From an uncultured Oscillospiraceae bacterium (lineage in GTDB: Bacteria > Bacillota > Clostridia > Oscillospirales > Oscillospiraceae): 10,216 nucleotides of DNA. Under the pieces are notes generated by a model. It was not told the origin of the DNA. It saw nothing but the letters and a program-made list of their open reading frames with translations, and made no database searches. Location: NCBI GenBank assembly GCA_934572365.1, contig CAKTKX010000033.1:1-10216 (forward strand), in the 5' to 3' direction. Shown one piece after another: positions 8,882 to 10,216 of this stretch. A program made the translations under genes and the position numbers. Numbering within the stretch: the first letter of the stretch is position 1; each line of letters begins with the position of its first letter.

Positions 8882-8910
8882 ATTTTATCACATTTCCACA
8901 GAAAAAACAA
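8882..8910 (-). promoter_or_regulatory. Probable dnaA promoter
   Basis: On the minus strand TTGTTT (8910-8905), a 17-base spacer and TAAAAT (8887-8882) preceded by TGA give a sigma-A type promoter with an extended -10. Transcription would begin near 8875, leaving a leader of about 200 bases. A DnaA-box-like ATTTCCACA (8892-8900, two mismatches) lies in the spacer, suggesting control by DnaA. Confidence 0.6.
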
Positions 8911-9055
8911 GGTTTTTTTGTTGAAATACAATCAATTCCCGAAAGGGACGCCAAAAGAATCCTAAATCAAACAAAGTACATCTGATCGTCCGTAAAAAGA
9001 GGAAACCCGCCCATATCTGTTTTCCCCGGAAAGAAAAATTTCGTCGAATTATACC
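8911..9055. other. Divergent dnaA/yitT intergenic segment, no gene seen
   Basis: Between the back-to-back promoters lies AT-rich sequence with T and A tracts (8913-8919, 9034-9038) and a four-base-pair hairpin with a GAAA loop at 8937-8948. A minus-strand ORF through here (8888-9151) lacks a ribosome binding site and resembles no family, so it is not called. The rpmH gene found upstream of dnaA in many bacteria is absent. Confidence 0.6.
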
Positions 9056-9084
9056 TTGACCCGTGGACAAAACTATGCTAAAAT
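9056..9084 (+). promoter_or_regulatory. yitT promoter (sigma-A, extended -10)
   Basis: TTGACC (9056-9061), an exact 17-base spacer and TAAAAT (9079-9084) preceded by TGC form a near-consensus extended -10 promoter. AT-rich sequence upstream may act as an UP element. The predicted start of transcription is near 9091, about 40 bases before the ATG. It runs away from oriC, back to back with the dnaA promoter. Confidence 0.85.
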
Positions 9085-9121
9085 CGAACATTAAGAACCC
9101 GGCAATGGCCGTAGGATTCAT

Positions 9122-9126
9122 AGGAG
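9122..9126 (+). promoter_or_regulatory. yitT ribosome binding site
   Basis: AGGAG, six bases before the ATG at 9133, confirms that start over an ATG further upstream in another frame at 9063-9335. Confidence 0.85.
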
Positions 9127-9132
9127 TTCGGT

Positions 9133-10044
9133 ATGAAAAAGGTCTGGACATATCTTGTCATTGCCTTCATCGCGCTGCTGGCGTCCGTCAATTACGAGCT
9201 GTTCGTTTTTCCCAACCAGTTCGCCCCCTCCGGCATCAACGGCATCTGCACCATGATCCAGTATGTCACCGGCGTCAGCGTGGGGTATCTGAGCCTGCTG
9301 ATCAATATTCCTCTGGCAATTTGGTGCTATATTGAGGTCAGCAAGCCCATGGCCATCCGCAGCATGGTCTATGTGGTCACCTTCTCTCTGGGACTGCTGA
9401 TTCTGGACAAGGTGGATCTGTCCGACTTTGCCTACGTCACGGAGAACGGCACCAGCAAAATTCTCGGACCCATGGTCGCGGGCGTGATCCAGGGCTTTGT
9501 GTACTCCATTCTCATCAAGGCCAGCGCCTATACCGGCGGCACGGATTTTATCTCCGCCATTGTCCACAAGCACAGCCCCAACCGGACGTTTTTCGGCATG
9601 AGCTTCGCCATTAACTCCGCCATTGCCATCGTCAGCTATTTTGTCTACGGCTGCCAGATGGAGCCGGTGATTTTGTGCATTCTCTATACCTTCATGTCCA
9701 CCACGGTGGGCGACCGGCTGATGAAGTCCGGCCGGGAGGCCATCTGCTTTGAGATCATCACCAATTCCCCCCAGGAGGTTTCTCAGGAGCTGATCAAGAA
9801 GCTCCACCACACCGCGACCTTCCTCCCCGCAAAGGGCATGTACTCCGGCCGGGAGACCAGCGTGCTTCTGTGCGTGGTCAACAAGACCCAGGTGGCGCTG
9901 GTCAGCCAGATCGTCCACAAGTATCCCCATACCTTCGCCATCGTCCATCCCGTGAGCGAGATTCTGGGCAATTTCAAGAACCTCAGTTCCTCCGGTAAAG
10001 AGGTTGTGGAGGTTCTGGACGCGGGGGACAGGAAAACATTGTAA
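9133..10044 (+). CDS. YitT family integral membrane protein (DUF161/DUF2179)
   Basis: A 303-residue membrane protein. Hydrophobic segments, estimated by eye, lie at about 7-25, 50-67, 75-92, 110-130, 153-172 and 177-193. They carry YitT-like blocks such as NQFAPSGINGICTMI (28-42) and KASAYTGGTDFISAIV (129-144), which look like two copies of a loop with a glycine-rich turn. The C-terminal part (about 203-282) is a soluble DUF2179 domain, ending with FAIVHPVSEILGNFKN (268-283). The substrate of this family is not established, so no transport function is assigned. The gene has its own strong promoter and ribosome binding site, is divergent from dnaA, and is followed by a hairpin and a probable guaB. 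Codon usage looks like that of its neighbours, with no sign of transfer. Confidence 0.9.
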   Translation: MKKVWTYLVIAFIALLASVNYELFVFPNQFAPSGINGICTMIQYVTGVSVGYLSLLINIPLAIWCYIEVSKPMAIRSMVYVVTFSLGLLILDKVDLSDFAYVTENGTSKILGPMVAGVIQGFVYSILIKASAYTGGTDFISAIVHKHSPNRTFFGMSFAINSAIAIVSYFVYGCQMEPVILCILYTFMSTTVGDRLMKSGREAICFEIITNSPQEVSQELIKKLHHTATFLPAKGMYSGRETSVLLCVVNKTQVALVSQIVHKYPHTFAIVHPVSEILGNFKNLSSSGKEVVEVLDAGDRKTL

Positions 10045-10049
10045 GACAA

Positions 10050-10082
10050 CACCGCGCAGTTGCTTCGTGGAATTGCGCGGTG
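10050..10082 (+). terminator. Hairpin after yitT, possible terminator
   Basis: CACCGCGCA (10050-10058) and TGCGCGGTG (10074-10082) are perfectly complementary over nine bases. The stem can extend three more pairs (one G-U), leaving a nine-base loop. It starts six bases after the yitT stop. No T-run follows on the plus strand; the next bases are CAGCCATAAATTTATC. It may therefore be a weak terminator, an mRNA 3'-end stabiliser, or a leader element of the next gene. Confidence 0.45.
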
Positions 10083-10113
10083 CAGCCATAAATTTATCAA
10101 ATATATTTCCTTT

Positions 10114-10120
10114 AGGAGGT
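10114..10120 (+). promoter_or_regulatory. guaB ribosome binding site
   Basis: AGGAGGT, seven bases before the ATG at 10128, one of the strongest matches in the window. No convincing -35/-10 pair lies between the hairpin and this site. Confidence 0.88.
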
Positions 10121-10127
10121 TATCCCA

Positions 10128-10216
10128 ATGGCGTATTATTACCCGGAACCCAGCCACACCTTCAGCGAGTATCTTCTGATTCCCGGCTACACCTCGGAAG
10201 ACTGCATTCCCAATAA
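10128..10216 (+). CDS. guaB: Probable IMP dehydrogenase, N-terminal 29 residues (cut by window edge)
   Basis: IMP dehydrogenase oxidises IMP to XMP with NAD, the committed step of guanine nucleotide synthesis. Only 29 complete codons are present, reading MAYYYPEPSHTFSEYLLIPG followed by YTSEDCIPN. I recognise this as the N-terminus of the clostridial form of the enzyme, which begins with a short aromatic and proline stretch before the TFxEYLLxPG motif. The catalytic cysteine loop and CBS domains lie outside the window, so the call rests on N-terminal resemblance alone. The ATG follows AGGAGGT by seven bases. The gene lies 83 bases after yitT with no clear promoter between, so read-through from the yitT promoter is possible. 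If confirmed, it places purine synthesis directly beside the initiator gene. Confidence 0.72.
   Translation, partial: MAYYYPEPSHTFSEYLLIPGYTSEDCIPN

Noticed and set aside
9062..9070. CGTGGACAA in the yitT promoter spacer as a DnaA box
   Set aside because: Two mismatches, and no second site nearby; expected often by chance.
8888..9151. Minus-strand 87-codon frame in the dnaA/yitT intergenic region
   Set aside because: No ribosome binding site, it overlaps both promoters, and its protein resembles nothing I know.
9118..10089. Minus-strand 323-codon frame antisense to yitT
   Set aside because: The low-complexity His, Asp and Gly-rich translation is a shadow of yitT, whose promoter, ribosome binding site and domains are clear.

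Overview
The window is a chromosomal replication-origin locus from a moderately GC-rich Gram-positive anaerobe, most likely a clostridium of the Oscillospirales (Oscillospiraceae or Ruminococcaceae type). The evidence is the Firmicutes order dnaA-dnaN-S4 gene-recF-gyrB-gyrA with oriC between dnaA and dnaN, strong AGGAGG-type ribosome binding sites, a 643-residue GyrB without the Gram-negative insert, and protein variants such as GDASVYD and [13 protein letters not shown] in GyrA and a WGKMLNVEKA stretch in GyrB. The placement is from family memory and was not tested by a search.

Minus strand, right to left: dnaA (8673-7360), an oriC-like intergenic region (7359-7104), dnaN (7103-5994), a small S4-domain gene (5978-5727), recF (5740-4637, overlapping the S4 gene by 14 bases), gyrB (4611-2680), gyrA (2650-140) and the first 47 codons of rnhA (RNase HI), whose ATG overlaps the gyrA stop as ATGA. 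Spacing from dnaN to rnhA is tight throughout, so this looks like one co-transcribed block for replication initiation, clamp loading, gap repair, supercoiling control and RNA:DNA hybrid removal. Plus strand, to the right: a YitT-family membrane protein (9133-10044) read divergently from dnaA, then the first 29 codons of a probable IMP dehydrogenase gene (10128 to the window end).

The oriC region has three perfect DnaA boxes, several one-mismatch boxes, a run of DnaA-trio-like triplets in register beside an AT-rich stretch, and a 15-base direct repeat. The 459-base dnaA/yitT intergenic region has a convincing extended -10 promoter for yitT, a plausible dnaA promoter with a DnaA-box-like site in its spacer, and a dnaA leader of about 200 bases with two interleaved inverted repeats next to the ribosome binding site.

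I found no clear undescribed system. The points most worth a second look are the dnaA leader repeats, the trio array, the coupled gyrA-rnhA pair, and natural substitutions in the quinolone-pocket regions of both gyrase subunits. Long ORFs antisense to gyrA, gyrB, dnaA and yitT are frame shadows.
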